Part shown: in pieces, positions 9,333-18,704 of the stretch
Position numbering within the stretch: position 1 is the first letter of the stretch
Layout of the letters: each line of letters begins with the position of its first letter
Origin: Frankia sp. AgB32
GTDB taxonomy: Bacteria; Actinomycetota; Actinomycetes; Frankiales; Frankiaceae
Length of the DNA stretch: 64,000 nt
Direction: 5' to 3'
NCBI RefSeq assembly: GCF_023243045.1
Contig: NZ_JALKFX010000030.1
Location: 1 to 64,000 of the forward strand
Position numbers and translations under genes: made by a program
Notes under the pieces: model-generated
Databases searched by the model: none
What the model saw: the letters and a program-made list of their open reading frames with translations, nothing else
Told to the model about the DNA's origin: nothing

Positions 9333-10771
9333 CGGGCCGGCTCCGCGCCGCGGGTCGGCGGGTCCGTGAGGGGGGTCGACGGGTCTGTTAGGGGGAAGGT
9401 GGCGTTGATCGTGGTGCCCTCGCCCGGGGTGGACTCGACACTGAGGGTTCCGGCGAGCGACTCGGCGCGGCGGCGCATGCCGGTCAGGCCGAAGCGGCCG
9501 GGTGGTGGGCCGGCCGACGGGTGGAAGCCGCTGCCGTCGTCGGCGACATCGAGCAGCAGCGTGTCGTCGAGGTAGGTGAGGGTGAGTCGGGCGCGGGTGG
9601 CCTGGGCGTGGCGGGCGACGTTGGCGAGGGCCTCCTGGGCGATGCGGAACACCGCGGTCTCGATCTCGGCGGCGGCGCGGACGGTCTCGCCGGTGGTGAC
9701 CACGTCCGCCGGGAGCTGCGCCCGCAGCGTCCAGTCGCGAGTCAGTTTCGCCAGGGCCTCGGGGAGGCTGGCCTGCTCGAGCTGCTCGGGACGCAGGGCC
9801 CGCACCGAGCGACGGGCCTCGGTGAGGTTGTCCCGGGCGAGGCCGTCGGCGAGCTCCAGGTGCCGGTCGTGCTCGGCCGGGTCGACGCCGGCGCGCCGGG
9901 CGGCCTCAAGCTGGGTGATGATGCCGGCGAAGCCCTGGGCAAGGGTGTCGTGGATCTCCCCGGCCAGCCGGCTGCGCTCCTCGGCGACGCCGGCCTCGCG
10001 GGCCTGGGTGAGCAGCTGGGCGTGCAGACCGACGTTCTCGTCCATCGTCGTCCGCAGCCGGTCGTTCGCCTCGGCGAGTTCGGCGATCATGTGGCCGCGT
10101 TCGATGTTCTGCTCCAGCACCCGGTTCATCAGGCGGACCATGCTGAGCACGGCCACCACGTTGAAACCGCCCATGATCAGGTAGGTGACGGTGTGGGCGA
10201 CGGAGCCGTTCGGGTAGCCGGCGGTCTGCGAGCCGGCGAGGACGAGCGCGGTCGCGGTGAAGCCGATGATCCGGCCGCGCCGGCCGAGCTCATCGGCGAA
10301 GAAGTAGCCGGTGAAGGCGAACACGCCGAACCACGGGTCCGCCCAGACGAGCACCGCGGCCAGCGCCAGGTGGACGCTGAACACGATCCGCCTGGTCCGC
10401 AGCGGCACGCCGACGACCGGATAGCCAAGCAGCCCCAGCGACCACACCACGGCCACGACCGCCACCGGGACGCCGACCCGCAGGTGGGACCGGTAGGCAT
10501 CCAGCTCGGGCAGGGTGATCACGGTGAGCAGCACCGAGACGGCCAGCGTCGGCAGCACCAGCCGGCGGGCGATCCGGTCGGACCGGGTCTGCCAGGCCAC
10601 CGCCGCCGGCGAGACCATCGAGCCCGCCGCCGCCTGTCCCGACCGCACAGCCTCGGCCGCCGACAGCACCGTGCCCGCGACCGCCGACCGGGCCGGGGCC
10701 ACAGCCGGCGGCGGGGCCGGGGCCGGTATCGACACGGCGTCGGTGGGGGTCTCGACGCTCATACCGACCAT
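9329..10771 (-). CDS. Sensor histidine kinase (HisKA_3 / DesK-like)
   Basis: Membrane sensor kinase of about 480 residues. An Ala/Pro-rich cytosolic N terminus precedes about six membrane helices (to residue 220). A coiled region and the HisKA_3 box follow (LAGEIHDTLAQGFAG, His near 275). The ATPase end reads DDGSGFHPS and FGLTGMRRRAESLAG. I chose the ATG at 10771, five bases after the permease stop, over a longer frame to 10903 that would overlap the permease by about 130 bases; the ATG at 10762 is equally possible. It is operonic with the ABC exporter upstream and the response regulator downstream. Confidence 0.9.
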   Translation of the reverse strand: MVGMSVETPTDAVSIPAPAPPPAVAPARSAVAGTVLSAAEAVRSGQAAAGSMVSPAAVAWQTRSDRIARRLVLPTLAVSVLLTVITLPELDAYRSHLRVGVPVAVVAVVWSLGLLGYPVVGVPLRTRRIVFSVHLALAAVLVWADPWFGVFAFTGYFFADELGRRGRIIGFTATALVLAGSQTAGYPNGSVAHTVTYLIMGGFNVVAVLSMVRLMNRVLEQNIERGHMIAELAEANDRLRTTMDENVGLHAQLLTQAREAGVAEERSRLAGEIHDTLAQGFAGIITQLEAARRAGVDPAEHDRHLELADGLARDNLTEARRSVRALRPEQLEQASLPEALAKLTRDWTLRAQLPADVVTTGETVRAAAEIETAVFRIAQEALANVARHAQATRARLTLTYLDDTLLLDVADDGSGFHPSAGPPPGRFGLTGMRRRAESLAGTLSVESTPGEGTTINATFPLTDPSTPLTDPPTRGAEPAR

Positions 10772-10775
10772 CGTG

Positions 10776-11594
10776 TCACTGCCACCGGAACCGGCGGGCC
10801 GCGATCGCGCCGCAGCCGACCGCGTAGGCGAGGAGAACCAGCAGCGGCGAGGCAGCCGGAAAGTGCCCTTCCAGGGACGCCCCGACCGCGCGGACGCCGG
10901 CACCGAGCGGGCTGAAGTCGCTGATCGTGCGCAGGAGGTGCGGCATCGTCGGGCGGGGGATCCACATGCCGGCGAAGAACAGCATCGGGAAGAACACCAC
11001 CATGCCCAGCGCGCTCGCGATCCGCTCGGTCCGGGCGAACGCCGTGATCAGCATCCCGATGCCCAGGGTCGCCGCGGCCACCAGCAGCATCGAGAGCACG
11101 AAGCCGGGCAGCTGGCGCGGCACCGGGACACCACAGCAGATCGCGACCACGAGCAGGACGATGTCGATGGCGACCCCTACGCCGAGGTAGATCAGGCCCT
11201 GCGCGCCGAGCAGGCGCGACGGCGGCACCGGTGTGGTCGACAGCCGGCGCAGGATGCCTCTCTCCCGGTAGCTGGACAGCACCGCCGGCAGCAGGTTCGC
11301 CGCCGACAGCAGGAGCACGTACATCATCAGGATCGGCAGGTAGACCCGCAGCGGGCTGAGGCCGCCGAGGGAGCCGCTCGGGCGCCTGGTCCCGGGCACG
11401 ACCCCCAGCACGATGATCGCGGCGATGGGCAGCAGCGCCGTCCAGACCACGGCGGCGGGCGACCGGGCGAACAGCCGCGCCTCGACCCGAACGAGCTGCC
11501 AGAACGGGTGTGGACGCGCCGGCGAGGTCGACGAGGTCGGCGAGGCTGACGAGGTCGGCGAGGCTGACGGCACAGGATGAGTGGTCGAGGTCAT
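10776..11594 (-). CDS. ABC-2 type transporter permease
   Basis: Membrane component (272 residues) of a drug/lipid-type ABC exporter. A Ser/Thr/Pro-rich N terminus with three short repeats (ASPTSS) precedes a cytosolic segment and six hydrophobic segments. The usual ABC-2 loop YRERGILRRLSTTPVPPSRLL lies in the middle and the conserved FFPMLFFAGMWIP near residue 200. It follows the ATPase gene by 49 bases. The kinase and regulator genes follow, a common arrangement for DesKR-like control of an exporter. Confidence 0.92.
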   Translation of the reverse strand: MTSTTHPVPSASPTSSASPTSSTSPARPHPFWQLVRVEARLFARSPAAVVWTALLPIAAIIVLGVVPGTRRPSGSLGGLSPLRVYLPILMMYVLLLSAANLLPAVLSSYRERGILRRLSTTPVPPSRLLGAQGLIYLGVGVAIDIVLLVVAICCGVPVPRQLPGFVLSMLLVAAATLGIGMLITAFARTERIASALGMVVFFPMLFFAGMWIPRPTMPHLLRTISDFSPLGAGVRAVGASLEGHFPAASPLLVLLAYAVGCGAIAARRFRWQ

Positions 11595-11643
11595 CGGATC
11601 CTCCTGAGTTCGATGTGGGCCGGGCCGTTGACGGGTTCGCGGT

Positions 11644-12549
11644 TCAGGACGCGTGGGTCGACGTCAGCGCGAGGTAGGCGTCGTCGAGGCTGGGCTGTTC
11701 GACGCGCAGCCGGTGGGCGAGCACGCCGGCCCGGGCCAGGTACGTGGTGAGCACCGACAGCGCGTCGGCGTCGCCGACGACCAGCAGTTCGTCGCCGTGC
11801 CGGCTGACGGACTCGACGCCGGGCAGCGCGGCGAGCTGGGCGTCGTCGAGCGGCGCGGACGGCACGAAGCGGATGCGCTGCTGTGCGTCGAGGCGGGTGG
11901 TCAGCGCGGACGGCGAGTCGCAGGCGACGACCCGGCCGGCGTCGATGACCGCGACCCGGTCGCACAGCCGCTCGGCCTCGGCCATGAAGTGGGTGACGAG
12001 CAGGACCGTGACGCCCCGGTCACGCACCGCGGAGATGAGCTCCCAGGTGTCGCGGCGGCCCGCCGGGTCCAGGCCGGTCGTCAGCTCGTCGAGGATCGCC
12101 ACCTTCGGCTGGCCGATCAGCGCCAGCGCGATGGACAGCCGCTGGCGCTGCCCGCCGGACAGCTTCCCGAACCGGACGCCGGCCTGCGCGCCGAGGCCGA
12201 GGACGTCGAGCAGCTCGTCCGGGTCGGCGGGCCGCGGGTAGAAGGAGGCGAACAGCGCCAGCGCCTCGCGGACCCGCAGGTTCGGCTGCAGGTCGCTGTC
12301 CTGGAGCTGGACACCGAGGCTCGCCGTCACCGCCGCACGGTCGCGCGCCGGGTCGTGCCCGAGCACCCGCACCGCGCCGCCGTCGGGCCGGCGCAGCCCC
12401 GCGACGCATTCCACCGTCGTCGTCTTCCCCGCGCCATTCGGCCCGAGCAGGCCGAAGATCTCGCCTTCGGCGACGGAGAAGGAGATGTCGCGCACGGCGA
12501 CGCGTGCGCCATACGCCTTGTGCAGCCGAGCCACCTCGACGACCGTCAT
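11644..12549 (-). CDS. ABC transporter ATP-binding protein (DrrA-like exporter family)
   Basis: ATPase subunit of 301 residues paired with the next permease. Walker A is GPNGAGKTT, the signature is LSGGQRQRLSIA and Walker B is VAILDELTTGLDPAGR, followed by the switch His in LLVTHFMAEAERL. The C-terminal extension after residue 215 is typical of daunorubicin/DrrA-type exporters. The substrate cannot be told from sequence. It heads the four-gene unit ATPase-permease-kinase-regulator. Confidence 0.95.
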   Translation of the reverse strand: MTVVEVARLHKAYGARVAVRDISFSVAEGEIFGLLGPNGAGKTTTVECVAGLRRPDGGAVRVLGHDPARDRAAVTASLGVQLQDSDLQPNLRVREALALFASFYPRPADPDELLDVLGLGAQAGVRFGKLSGGQRQRLSIALALIGQPKVAILDELTTGLDPAGRRDTWELISAVRDRGVTVLLVTHFMAEAERLCDRVAVIDAGRVVACDSPSALTTRLDAQQRIRFVPSAPLDDAQLAALPGVESVSRHGDELLVVGDADALSVLTTYLARAGVLAHRLRVEQPSLDDAYLALTSTHAS

Positions 12550-12797
12550 CGGATCCGTCCTTCCGCGTGTACCGCTGTCGTGGACGGTTTCGACGATCCC
12601 GCAGGAACGCCGCCCGCAATATCGCCCCGCCGGCTACAGGTGCGGGCCACGCGGTGGAGGGCCCGCATCAACCGATCGGTGGAGGTAACGACGAAACCGC
12701 TGGTAGGCCGCTCGTGGAATGGAGTCATCCCCTGACTCGTCGACGAGGTCGGCCTTTTTGCGGCGCGCGCGCCGCCGGTGGAGGAGAATGTTGCATT

Positions 12798-14426
12798 ATG
12801 TCGGGGGTTGACTTAGCAGGCGAGAGCTCGGGGGCGACCGGGTGGGACTTCTTCGTCTCCTACACCGCTCAGGATGAGCCGTGGGCGGTGTGGATCGCCT
12901 GGACGTTGGAGGAGGCGGGTTTCACCACGCTGATCCAGGCATAGGACTTCGTGCCCGGCTCGGACTGGCAGGTCCAGATGGCGGAAGGTATGTCCCGCGC
13001 CACCCGGACAATTTCGGTGCTGTCGAGCGCCTACCTGCAATCCTTCTACGCCGGGGAGGAATGGCATGCCGCGCAGGCGGCCGACCCGAACGGGTTCGAA
13101 CGCAAACTGCTGCCCGTCCAGATCGGGCATTGCGAGCCGCCGAGGCTCCTGCGCGCCCGCGTCACAGTCGATCTGGTCGGCCTCGACGAGGACAGAGTCC
13201 GCCGCCGGCTACTCGCGGCGGTGAGGGCAGCGGTGGATGGCCGGAGGAAACCAGAGAACAAGCCAGCGTTCCCGCCTCAGATCCAGCCTCGCAATCAACC
13301 CCCGGTAAATGATGTGCCCTTCCCCGGCTCCCGAGCCGTCCCCCAGCCGGCGCCCCAACCCGCGACCCAACCCGCACCCCAGCCGGCGCCCCAACCCGCG
13401 ACCCAACCCGCACCCCAGCCGGCGCCCCACCTCGTGCCCCAGCCGACGGTCCGGCCCGTACCCCGGCTGATCCCCCGTTTCCTCACCGGCCACGACGGCT
13501 GGGTGGCGTCGGCACGGTTCTCCCCGAACGGCTCCACCTTGGCCGCGGCCGGAGCCAAGGCGGTGGTCCGACTGTGGGATGTCAGCGACCCCGCTGAACC
13601 TCTGCTGATCAGCGACCTCAAGCGGCATCATCACCGCGGGATCCAGCAGTTGGCGTTCTCACCAGACGGAGACCTCCTCGCCACCGCCAGCGAGGACCAC
13701 TCGGTGCAACTGTGGGATGTCAGCAAGCCGGAACAGGCCCGCGCCGTCGGTGCTCCGCTGTCCGGGCACAGCCGCGGGGTCTGGTCGGTGGCGTTCTCAC
13801 CAGTCGGACGCCTCCTCGCGACCGCGAGCGACGACCACACGGTGCGGCTCTGGGACGTCACCGATCCGGACCACGGCCATCCGGTCGGCTCCCCGCTCAC
13901 CAGGCACACCAACTCGGTGCGCTCCGTCGCCTTCGCGCCGGACGGACGCACTCTCGCCACCGCCGGCGACGACCATTCGGTCCTGCTGTGGGACGTCACT
14001 GACCCGGGTCAGGTCCGACCCCTCGGTGAACCCTTCACGCACCACATGCTCATCTGGTCGGTCGCGTTCGCGCCCGACGGGCGCACCCTTGCCGCCGGCG
14101 CGGGCGGCAAGGACCACTCGGTAATCCTGTGGGACGTCAGCGACCCCCGGCGGCCGCAGCCGCTCGGCACCCCGCTGACCGGCCACGGCGCCTGGGTGGG
14201 GTCGGTGGCATTCGCGCCGGACGGAGGCACCCTCGCCACCGCCAGCGGCGATCACACCGTGCGGCTGTGGGATGTCAGCGACCTCCGGCAGCCGCGGCCG
14301 CTGGGCACTCCGCTGACCGGCCACACCGGCACCGTGATGTCGGTGGCGTATGCGCCGCAGGGCCACATCCTCGCCAGCGCCAGCAACGACAAGACCGTCC
14401 GTCTCTGGGACCTCAGCTCCAACTGA
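12798..14426 (+). pseudogene. TIR domain-WD40 beta-propeller protein, interrupted by one in-frame TAG
   Basis: The frame encodes WDFFVSYTAQDEPWAVW and continues LEEAGFTTLIQA. TAG at 12942-12944 (codon 49) follows, then DFVPGSDWQVQ in the same frame. Related TIR_2 proteins read QAWDFVPGS, so TGG appears to have become TAG. The rest is intact: the putative NADase glutamate E88 in YAGEEW, a Pro/Gln/Ala linker, then seven WD40 repeats (HDGWV...RLWD to RLWDLSSN), enough for one closed propeller. GGAGGAG lies 12 bases before the ATG. Such proteins are suspected immune effectors. It may be a pseudogene, a suppressed amber codon, or a sequencing error; GTG at 12951 could restart a headless protein. 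Confidence 0.85.
13344..13430 (+). repeat. 36-base in-frame tandem repeat coding the Pro/Gln/Ala linker
   Basis: Units start at 13344, 13380 and 13416 (the last partial), each coding QPAPQPATQPAP. The repeat forms the flexible linker between the TIR half and the WD40 propeller. Copy number is likely to vary between strains. Confidence 0.85.
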
Positions 14427-14475
14427 TCCACAGCTCCCACTGATCCACGCCGCGGGGACGGTCGCCGCACTGGTG

Positions 14476-15096
14476 TCAGCGTGCGGGGTGCGGTCGGGCC
14501 GGCAGCGGGCCCAACAGCGCGGTGCGCATCGCGGGGCCCAGAGCCCGGACGATTTCATCGGCGGTCATCGACGCGAGCGGATCCGCGGCGATGACGTAGC
14601 GGGTGAGGATGAGTCCGCCGACCTGGGCGACGAAGGCGCCGGCCCGGCGGTGGGCGTCGGCGCCGCCGATCCGGTCGGCGAGGCGTTCGACCATCTGGCC
14701 GTGGATCCCGTCGCGCAGCATCGCCGCGAACTGGGGATCGCTTGCCGCCGCGCGCATGGCGGCCAGCAGCGGCACCCCGGTGTCGGGGTTGTCCCACGTT
14801 TTCACCAGGGTGGGGATGAGCCGCTGTGGCAGCGTCTCCAGGTCTCCCTGCAGCAGGCTCGCCAGCAGGTCCGCCGGGCTGAGGGTGAGTTCGAGGACCG
14901 CCGCGAACAGGCCGGCCTTGGAACCGAAGTAGTAGCTGATCAGCGCCGCGTCGACGCCCGCGTCCGCAGCAAGGGAACGCATCGTGACCGCGTCGAAGCC
15001 CTCCCGACGGAACCGGGCTCGCGCCACGGCGAGGATCTCGGCGCGCACGTCCGGGCTACCGGGCCGCCGCCCGCGCCGCGACGAAGAATTCATCAC
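14476..15096 (-). CDS. TetR-family transcriptional regulator
   Basis: A 206-residue one-component repressor. The N-terminal helix-turn-helix is ILAVARARFRREGFDAVTMR, then VDAALISYYFGSKAGLFAAV, a textbook TetR DNA-binding domain. The C-terminal domain resembles the TetR_C 'PsrA/SACE' type (LLASLLQGDLE). It is divergent from the MFS exporter gene with 67 bases between them, so it very likely represses that pump. A second ATG directly follows the first; either could be used. Confidence 0.93.
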   Translation of the reverse strand: MMNSSSRRGRRPGSPDVRAEILAVARARFRREGFDAVTMRSLAADAGVDAALISYYFGSKAGLFAAVLELTLSPADLLASLLQGDLETLPQRLIPTLVKTWDNPDTGVPLLAAMRAAASDPQFAAMLRDGIHGQMVERLADRIGGADAHRRAGAFVAQVGGLILTRYVIAADPLASMTADEIVRALGPAMRTALLGPLPARPHPAR

Positions 15097-15163
15097 GGTT
15101 GAACTACGTTAGCCGCAGCGCCCACGGTGAGTCCAGCCGCACCGAAGCTGGAGGACCCTCGAG

Positions 15164-16783
15164 ATGACCCCACCGACCACCCCACCCACGCCACTCGCCG
15201 TACCTACCAAGCCCGACGGGCGGCCCACCAAGCCCGACGGGCAGCCCGCCACGTACGACGAGCGCGACGAGCAGCTGCCAGCGGGAGCCGCGGATCGGCG
15301 GACCGCGGCACCGGGCGCGGGCCACACCAGGGTGCTGGTGGTCACGTGCCTCGCCCTGGCCACCGTCGTGTCCGCCATGTCGTCGCTGAACGTCGCGCTG
15401 CCGTCGATCGCCGCGGACACCCACGCCTCGCAGACCCGACTCTCCTGGATCATTGACGCGTACAGCCTGTTCTTCGCCGCGCTGCTGCTGCCGGCGGGCG
15501 CGCTCGGCGACCGGTTCGGGCGACGCCGCGCCCTGCTCGCCGGCCTGGTCATCTTCGGCGCCGCCGCGGCGGCGGCGCCGTTCACCAGCAGTGCGTCGGC
15601 GCTGATCGGGCTGCGCTGCGGGCTCGGCCTCGGCGGCGCGCTGGTGATGCCGGCGACCCTGTCGACGATCACCGGGACGTTCCCGCGGGAACGGCGGGCG
15701 GCGGCGGTCGGTGTCTGGGCGGCGGTCGCCGGGTCGAGCGCCATCCTCGGCGTGCTCGCCTCCGGCCTGCTGCTGGAGGCGTTCTCGTGGCGGGCCGTGT
15801 TCGTCCTCGGTGTCGGGCTCGCTGCCGTCTCGATCGCCGGGACCTGGCGGTTCGTCCCCGACTCGGCCGACACCGACACCCCGCCGATCGACGTCGTAGG
15901 TGCCCTGCTGTCGGTCGCGGGCCTCGGCGCGCTCGTCTACTCGATCATCGAGGCGCCGGAGCACGGCTGGCTGTCCGCAGCGACCCTGACCGGGCTCGGC
16001 ATCGGCCTGGCGCTGCTGGTCGGGTTCGTCGCCTGGGAGCTGCGCACGACCTCGCCGCTGCTGGACCCGCGGCTGTTCACCCGGGCGCGGTTCGCGGCCG
16101 GGACGCTGTCGATCTTCCTGCAGTTCTTCGCCTTCTTCGGCATGATCTTCGTCGCGATGCAGTACCTCCAGCTCGTCCGCGGCGACAGCCCGCTGGTCGC
16201 CGCGGTCAGCGTGCTGCCGCTGACCGCGGGCCTGATGCCCGCCGCCCGGCTCGCCCCGAAGATCGTGGCCAGGGTCGGCGCCCGCGTCTGCTGCGTCGCC
16301 GGGCTGGTACTCGCGACCGTCGGCCTGGTGGTGCTGTCCCGGCTGACGCAGGACAGCTCGTACCTGCTCGTCGCGGCCGGGCTGTACCCGCTCGGCCTCG
16401 GCATGGGGCTCGCGATGACGCCCGCCACGACCGCGATCACCGACAGCCTGCCCGCCCGGCTGCAGGGCGTCGGCTCGGCCGTCAACGACCTGTCCCGCGA
16501 GCTCGGCGGCGCGCTCGGCATCGCCGTGCTCGGCAGCCTGCTCGGCTCGGCCTACCGTTCGCACCTGGCGCTGCCCGCCGCCGTGCCGCCGGCCGTCGCC
16601 GAGAAGGCCCGCTCGTCGTTCGGCCTGGCCGCCCACCTGGGCGAGCCGATCCGCGGCCACGCGCAGGCGGCGTTCGTCGACGGCATGGGCGTCGCCCTGC
16701 TCGGCGGCGCCGCCGCGACCGCCCTGGCCGCGCTCGCCGTGGCCGCACTCCTGCGACACCCGTCCCGTCCCGCCGAGGGCTGA
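15164..16783 (+). CDS. MFS drug efflux transporter (EmrB/QacA, DHA2 type)
   Basis: A 539-residue transporter with about 14 membrane helices. Motif A appears as GALGDRFGRRRALL after helix 2 and the DHA2 helix-5 motif as VWAAVAGSSAILG. The cytosolic N terminus has a duplicated TKPDG segment. A Shine-Dalgarno GGAGGACCC precedes the ATG. The adjacent divergent TetR gene suggests ligand-induced expression. Substrates are unknown; family members expel lipophilic drugs and dyes by proton antiport. Confidence 0.93.
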   Translation: MTPPTTPPTPLAVPTKPDGRPTKPDGQPATYDERDEQLPAGAADRRTAAPGAGHTRVLVVTCLALATVVSAMSSLNVALPSIAADTHASQTRLSWIIDAYSLFFAALLLPAGALGDRFGRRRALLAGLVIFGAAAAAAPFTSSASALIGLRCGLGLGGALVMPATLSTITGTFPRERRAAAVGVWAAVAGSSAILGVLASGLLLEAFSWRAVFVLGVGLAAVSIAGTWRFVPDSADTDTPPIDVVGALLSVAGLGALVYSIIEAPEHGWLSAATLTGLGIGLALLVGFVAWELRTTSPLLDPRLFTRARFAAGTLSIFLQFFAFFGMIFVAMQYLQLVRGDSPLVAAVSVLPLTAGLMPAARLAPKIVARVGARVCCVAGLVLATVGLVVLSRLTQDSSYLLVAAGLYPLGLGMGLAMTPATTAITDSLPARLQGVGSAVNDLSRELGGALGIAVLGSLLGSAYRSHLALPAAVPPAVAEKARSSFGLAAHLGEPIRGHAQAAFVDGMGVALLGGAAATALAALAVAALLRHPSRPAEG

Positions 16784-16795
16784 CCACGGACGTCG

Positions 16796-17452
16796 TCAGG
16801 CGGTCGGGATCCGCGCCGCGAGCCGGGCCACTCCCGGTCCGTCGAGGTCGGCGAGGGCCGCGGGGCGCCCGGTGAGGGCCATACCCAACGCCTCGGCGGG
16901 GCCGGTGACGAGGGTGCCCGCGCCGTGTTCCCAGTCCGTGTCGGTGGCCCTCAGCCGCAGGCCGGCGGTCGTACCAGGGACGATCAGCGCGCGGGCGGCA
17001 CGCGGGGCGACAAGGTGGGTGAGCAGCAGACGCCAGTGCTGCGCCGGCACGTCGACGGACAGGGCGAGGGGGCGGGCGATGTCCCGCAGGTGGATGCAGG
17101 TCTCGGCGAACGGGCCGATCGGGCCGACCCGCGGCGGGTTGGTCCGATCGGCCGCGTGCCGGCGGAGGTCCTCGACGGTCTGGCTGCGGGGTCGCCCGGC
17201 GAGCTGGCGGGCGAGGTGGTCGACGGTGCGATTCGTGTCTCCCCGGTGGCGCAGTGCGACGCGAACGAACTGGCCGAACCCGACGAGCATGGGTTGGAGC
17301 AGGTGGGCGGCGAGCGTGCCGACCGTCCACCCGGCGCACAGACTCGGGGCCTGCCACTGGGCATCGTCCAGCCCCGCCAGCACGTCCGCGATCATGAGCC
17401 GGTTGCCCCTGGTCAGCGCGGCGAGTTCGGTCTCATCAGGCATGGGCGGCAC
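16796..17452 (-). CDS. Maleylpyruvate isomerase-family, mycothiol-dependent-type protein
   Basis: A 218-residue protein with the DinB-like four-helix N domain of the mycothiol-dependent maleylpyruvate isomerase family: LCAGWTVGTLAAHLLQPM includes the conserved metal-binding His. A second conserved His is in ETCIHLRDIARPL near residue 135. The C-terminal half has the sterol-carrier-like GPAEALGMALTGRPAAL. The family includes real isomerases and many detoxification enzymes of unknown substrate. Its start overlaps the MarR gene by 17 bases, so it is probably controlled by that regulator. Confidence 0.85.
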   Translation of the reverse strand: MPPMPDETELAALTRGNRLMIADVLAGLDDAQWQAPSLCAGWTVGTLAAHLLQPMLVGFGQFVRVALRHRGDTNRTVDHLARQLAGRPRSQTVEDLRRHAADRTNPPRVGPIGPFAETCIHLRDIARPLALSVDVPAQHWRLLLTHLVAPRAARALIVPGTTAGLRLRATDTDWEHGAGTLVTGPAEALGMALTGRPAALADLDGPGVARLAARIPTA

Positions 17453-17924
17453 TCCCCGCGTCGGCGGCCCGGACCAGCGGGTGCGCCCGGTCCCGGACGC
17501 TCTCCTCGACGGCCCGCAGCACCCGGGTGGCGACGGCGATCTCGTCCGCCGAGCAGCCCGGCGCGAGCGTGGCCAGGTCCCGCAGCTCGTCGCGGCGGAT
17601 CAGCGCGAACACGGCCGCCCCGGCGGAGGTGGGCACGATCAGCGACGACCGGCGGTGCGCCGGATTCACCCGGCTCTCGACATAGCCGAGCGCGAGCAGC
17701 TCGTTGACGTGGCGCTGCACGCCCTGGCGGGCGAGATCCAGCCTGGCCGCGATGGCCGGCGCGGTCATGGGGCCACGGTCGACGAGCATCTCCAGCACCG
17801 CCCGGCCGCCCACCGTCAGCCCGTGCGGCCGCAGCGCGGCCTCGACCACCCGCGCGGAGTTCAGCACCAGCGGCCGGACGCACCTCAGCAGCTCGTAGAG
17901 GGCAGATCCGCGTTCCTGGGACAT
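17436..17924 (-). CDS. MarR-family transcriptional regulator
   Basis: A 162-residue winged-helix repressor. The DNA-binding helices are MTAPAIAARLDLARQGVQRH, then VNELLALGYVES, with the wing in NPAHRRSSLIVPT. It is followed by an overlapping mycothiol-type enzyme gene. Its own start codon lies inside a perfect inverted repeat (17923-17941), which argues for autorepression. Confidence 0.92.
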   Translation of the reverse strand: MSQERGSALYELLRCVRPLVLNSARVVEAALRPHGLTVGGRAVLEMLVDRGPMTAPAIAARLDLARQGVQRHVNELLALGYVESRVNPAHRRSSLIVPTSAGAAVFALIRRDELRDLATLAPGCSADEIAVATRVLRAVEESVRDRAHPLVRAADAGSAAHA

Positions 17925-17941
17925 GACAACAATGTTGTCAT
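17923..17941. promoter_or_regulatory. Inverted repeat at the marR start, likely operator
   Basis: ATGACAAC-AAT-GTTGTCAT: perfect 8-base arms around a 3-base centre. It covers the start codon of the MarR gene and lies between this gene and the divergent reductase gene. The size and symmetry fit a MarR dimer. It could control both directions; this is inference. Confidence 0.6.
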
Positions 17942-18057
17942 AGCGACGGGCGGGATGTCATCGCGGCGCACGACCGCGGGCGCGTCGCGATGAGATCCAC
18001 GGCTGCGCGTTGTCCAAGGTGGTGATGCGGCCCGGCACCCCGACCTGGGAGATCGAC

Positions 18058-18681
18058 ATGCGACTCACCCTGCACACCTTCCTCACCCTCGACGGCGTCA
18101 TGCAGGCCCCCGGCGGCCCGGACGAGGACCGCTCCAGCGGCTTCGAGCACGGCGGCTGGTCGTTCGACCACGGCGACGAGGACTTCGGCGCGGCGATCGA
18201 CGGCTGGTTCGCCCAGGCCGACGCCTTCCTGCTGGGCCGGCGGACCTACGAGATCTTCGCCGGGCACTGGCCGCGGGTGACCGAGCCGGACAACCCGGTC
18301 GCGAGGGCACTGAACACGCTGCCCAAGCACGTCGCGTCGACGACGCTGGCCGGCGTCGACTGGCCCGGCGCGCGTCTGCTGGCGGGCGACGTCCCCGCCG
18401 CCGTGACCGAGCTCAAGCGCCAGCCGGGTCGGGAGCTGCAGGTCCATGGCAGCGGCCGGCTCGCGCACACGCTCATCGAGCACGACCTCGTCGACGAGTA
18501 CCGCCTGATGATCTTCCCGGTGCACCTCGGCACCGGCCTGAAACTCTTCGCCGACGGCCTGGCGCCGGCGAAGCTGCGCCTCACCGGCACCAGCACCACC
18601 AGCGCCGGAGTGATCATCGCAACCTACGTGCCTGCCGGGCCCGTCACCTACGGTTCCTACGCCCTCGACGACGATCAGTAG
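18058..18681 (+). CDS. Dihydrofolate reductase-family protein (RibD C-terminal type)
   Basis: A 207-residue NADPH-type reductase of the RibD_C/DHFR-like family: LTLHTFLTLDGVMQAPGGPDE at the start, LLGRRTYEIFAGHWP near residue 60, LQVHGSGRLAHTLIEHDLVD and YRLMIFPVHLGTGLKLF near the end. I chose the ATG at 18058 because homology begins there and GGGAG precedes it; the open frame extends to 18010. The true substrate is unknown, as these proteins are rarely true DHFRs. Confidence 0.9.
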   Translation: MRLTLHTFLTLDGVMQAPGGPDEDRSSGFEHGGWSFDHGDEDFGAAIDGWFAQADAFLLGRRTYEIFAGHWPRVTEPDNPVARALNTLPKHVASTTLAGVDWPGARLLAGDVPAAVTELKRQPGRELQVHGSGRLAHTLIEHDLVDEYRLMIFPVHLGTGLKLFADGLAPAKLRLTGTSTTSAGVIIATYVPAGPVTYGSYALDDDQ

Positions 18682-18704
18682 GTGCTGCTGGTGGTCCGGT
18701 GGTG

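Noticed and set aside
12760-12775. 16-base palindrome GCGGCGCGCGCGCCGC before the TIR-WD40 gene as terminator or operator
   Set aside because: The adjacent T-run is on the wrong side for a plus-strand terminator, and GC-only palindromes arise easily by chance in this DNA.
13344-13430. Regularly spaced repeats as a CRISPR array
   Set aside because: The repeats are adjacent without spacers and code for the protein linker.
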